Positions 63,570-64,000 of a stretch of 64,000 nucleotides of DNA are shown piece by piece. Source of the DNA: Amycolatopsis arida (GTDB taxonomy: Bacteria > Actinomycetota > Actinomycetes > Mycobacteriales > Pseudonocardiaceae); assembly GCF_900115565.1 (NCBI RefSeq), contig NZ_FOWW01000010.1, positions 124,001 through 188,000 of the forward strand, in the 5' to 3' direction. How positions within the stretch are numbered: position 1 is the first letter of the stretch; every line of letters begins with the position of its first letter. The position numbers were made by a program, and so were the translations under genes. Under the pieces are notes generated by a model. The model searched no databases, had not been told where the DNA came from, and saw nothing but the letters and a program-made list of their open reading frames with translations.

Positions 63570-64000
63570 GACCTGGTTTCCCGCTCCCGGGGCTCGCCGC
63601 GGGCCGGCGCGCCGGCGTCGGCGCGCGAGCCGCGCGGCTCGCGCGGCTCGGTGATCCGCTGCGCGCCGTACAGGCCGCGCCGGACGTCGCCGGCGGCCGG
63701 CCGCTCCAGTGTCGAGCGGCGGGACCGCAGCTTCGAGGACTCGAGCTGCCATGGCACGCTGGTGACCATCACGCCCGGCTGGAACAGCAGCCGGCCCTTC
63801 AGCCGCAACGCGCTCTGGTTGTGCAACAGCTGCTCCCACCAGCGCCCGACCACGTACTCCGGGATGAACACGGTCACCACGTCGCGCGGGTTGTCGCCGC
63901 GCACCCGCTTCACGTAGTCCAGCACGGGCTTGGTGATCTCCCGGTACGGCGACTCGATCACCTTCAGCGGGATGCGGAAGTCGTGCTTGTCCCACTCGTC
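63566..64000 (-). CDS. APC-family amino-acid permease, C-terminal part (cut by window edge)
   Basis: The last 144 residues of a permease whose membrane part lies outside the window. The visible part is the cytoplasmic tail typical of large actinobacterial APC transporters: DKHDFRIPLKVIESPYREI, VVTVFIPEYVVGRWWEQLLH and QPGVMVTSVPWQLES, then a disordered Arg/Ala-rich end. It stands immediately before the RNA methyltransferase gene, a common actinobacterial pair. Confidence 0.85.
   Translation of the reverse strand, partial: DEWDKHDFRIPLKVIESPYREITKPVLDYVKRVRGDNPRDVVTVFIPEYVVGRWWEQLLHNQSALRLKGRLLFQPGVMVTSVPWQLESSKLRSRRSTLERPAAGDVRRGLYGAQRITEPREPRGSRADAGAPARGEPRERETRS

Overview
This is 64 kb of high-GC DNA with many GTG starts, tightly overlapping ATGA/GTGA gene junctions and actinobacterial marker genes: HemQ and HemY of the coproporphyrin heme route, a DUF3000 / RNase D / dxs neighbourhood, an F420-type luciferase-like oxidoreductase, and LutABC. 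It looks like an Actinomycetota chromosome. A Pseudonocardiaceae-type genus is my inference from gene content and order, not something the sequence proves. I see no CRISPR array, complete insertion sequence, rRNA or obvious secondary-metabolite cluster. There is one tRNA.

Layout. 1-3.5 kb: an IclR regulator (cut by the window edge) and lutABC for lactate oxidation, with a rhamnulokinase remnant fused to its head. 3.6-4.0 kb: a scar with an unidentified pseudogene and an 18-bp tandem repeat. 4.0-15.3 kb: a sugar/polyol uptake and breakdown locus, all on the minus strand: PHP metallohydrolase, ABC importer (ATPase, two permeases, lipoprotein), HutC/GntR regulator, GH38 alpha-mannosidase, Gfo/Idh/MocA dehydrogenase and an IolE-like isomerase/dehydratase. 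15.5-15.9 kb: tRNA-Pro(GGG), its terminator and the tail of a tyrosine integrase. 16-18.8 kb: an L-pipecolate oxidase-like and alpha-aminoadipate semialdehyde dehydrogenase pair (lysine catabolism). 19-23.7 kb: an accessory patch with a Tat-exported orphan, two decayed stress genes, a methyltransferase, divergent DJ-1 and GlxA-type genes, and about 0.7 kb without a clear gene.

23.7-33.4 kb: F420 oxidoreductase plus S9 peptidase, ornithine aminotransferase, D-amino-acid oxidase, ABC-F protein, PAP2 phosphatase, ZapE-like ATPase and a RibD-type reductase. 33.4-37.5 kb: an ECF sigma factor followed by eight small genes of an Asp23/AmaP envelope-stress operon. 37.4-40.4 kb: a compact unit of His-rich membrane protein, PLP synthase and MFS transporter. 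40.5-46.6 kb: LigC-type ligase, secreted hydrolase, VTT membrane protein, Ser/Thr kinase, small membrane protein and MsrB. 46.6-53.2 kb: a GH3 fragment, hemE-hemY-hemQ, DUF3000, a LuxR-type response regulator and RNase D. 53.4-59 kb: dxs, homocysteine methyltransferase, two-component system and aldo/keto reductase, all minus. 59.3-62.4 kb: betaine aldehyde dehydrogenase and a GMC choline oxidase/dehydrogenase. 62.3-64 kb: a TrmA/RumA-type RNA methyltransferase and the tail of an APC permease.

The most interesting candidate system is the 4-15 kb locus. It combines an alpha-mannosidase, an IolE-like and an inositol-dehydrogenase-like enzyme, a phosphoesterase-type PHP protein and a dedicated importer. 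This would suit scavenging of mannosylated inositol phosphodiesters, but that substrate is inference. The His-rich protein/PLP synthase/MFS unit is a second candidate.
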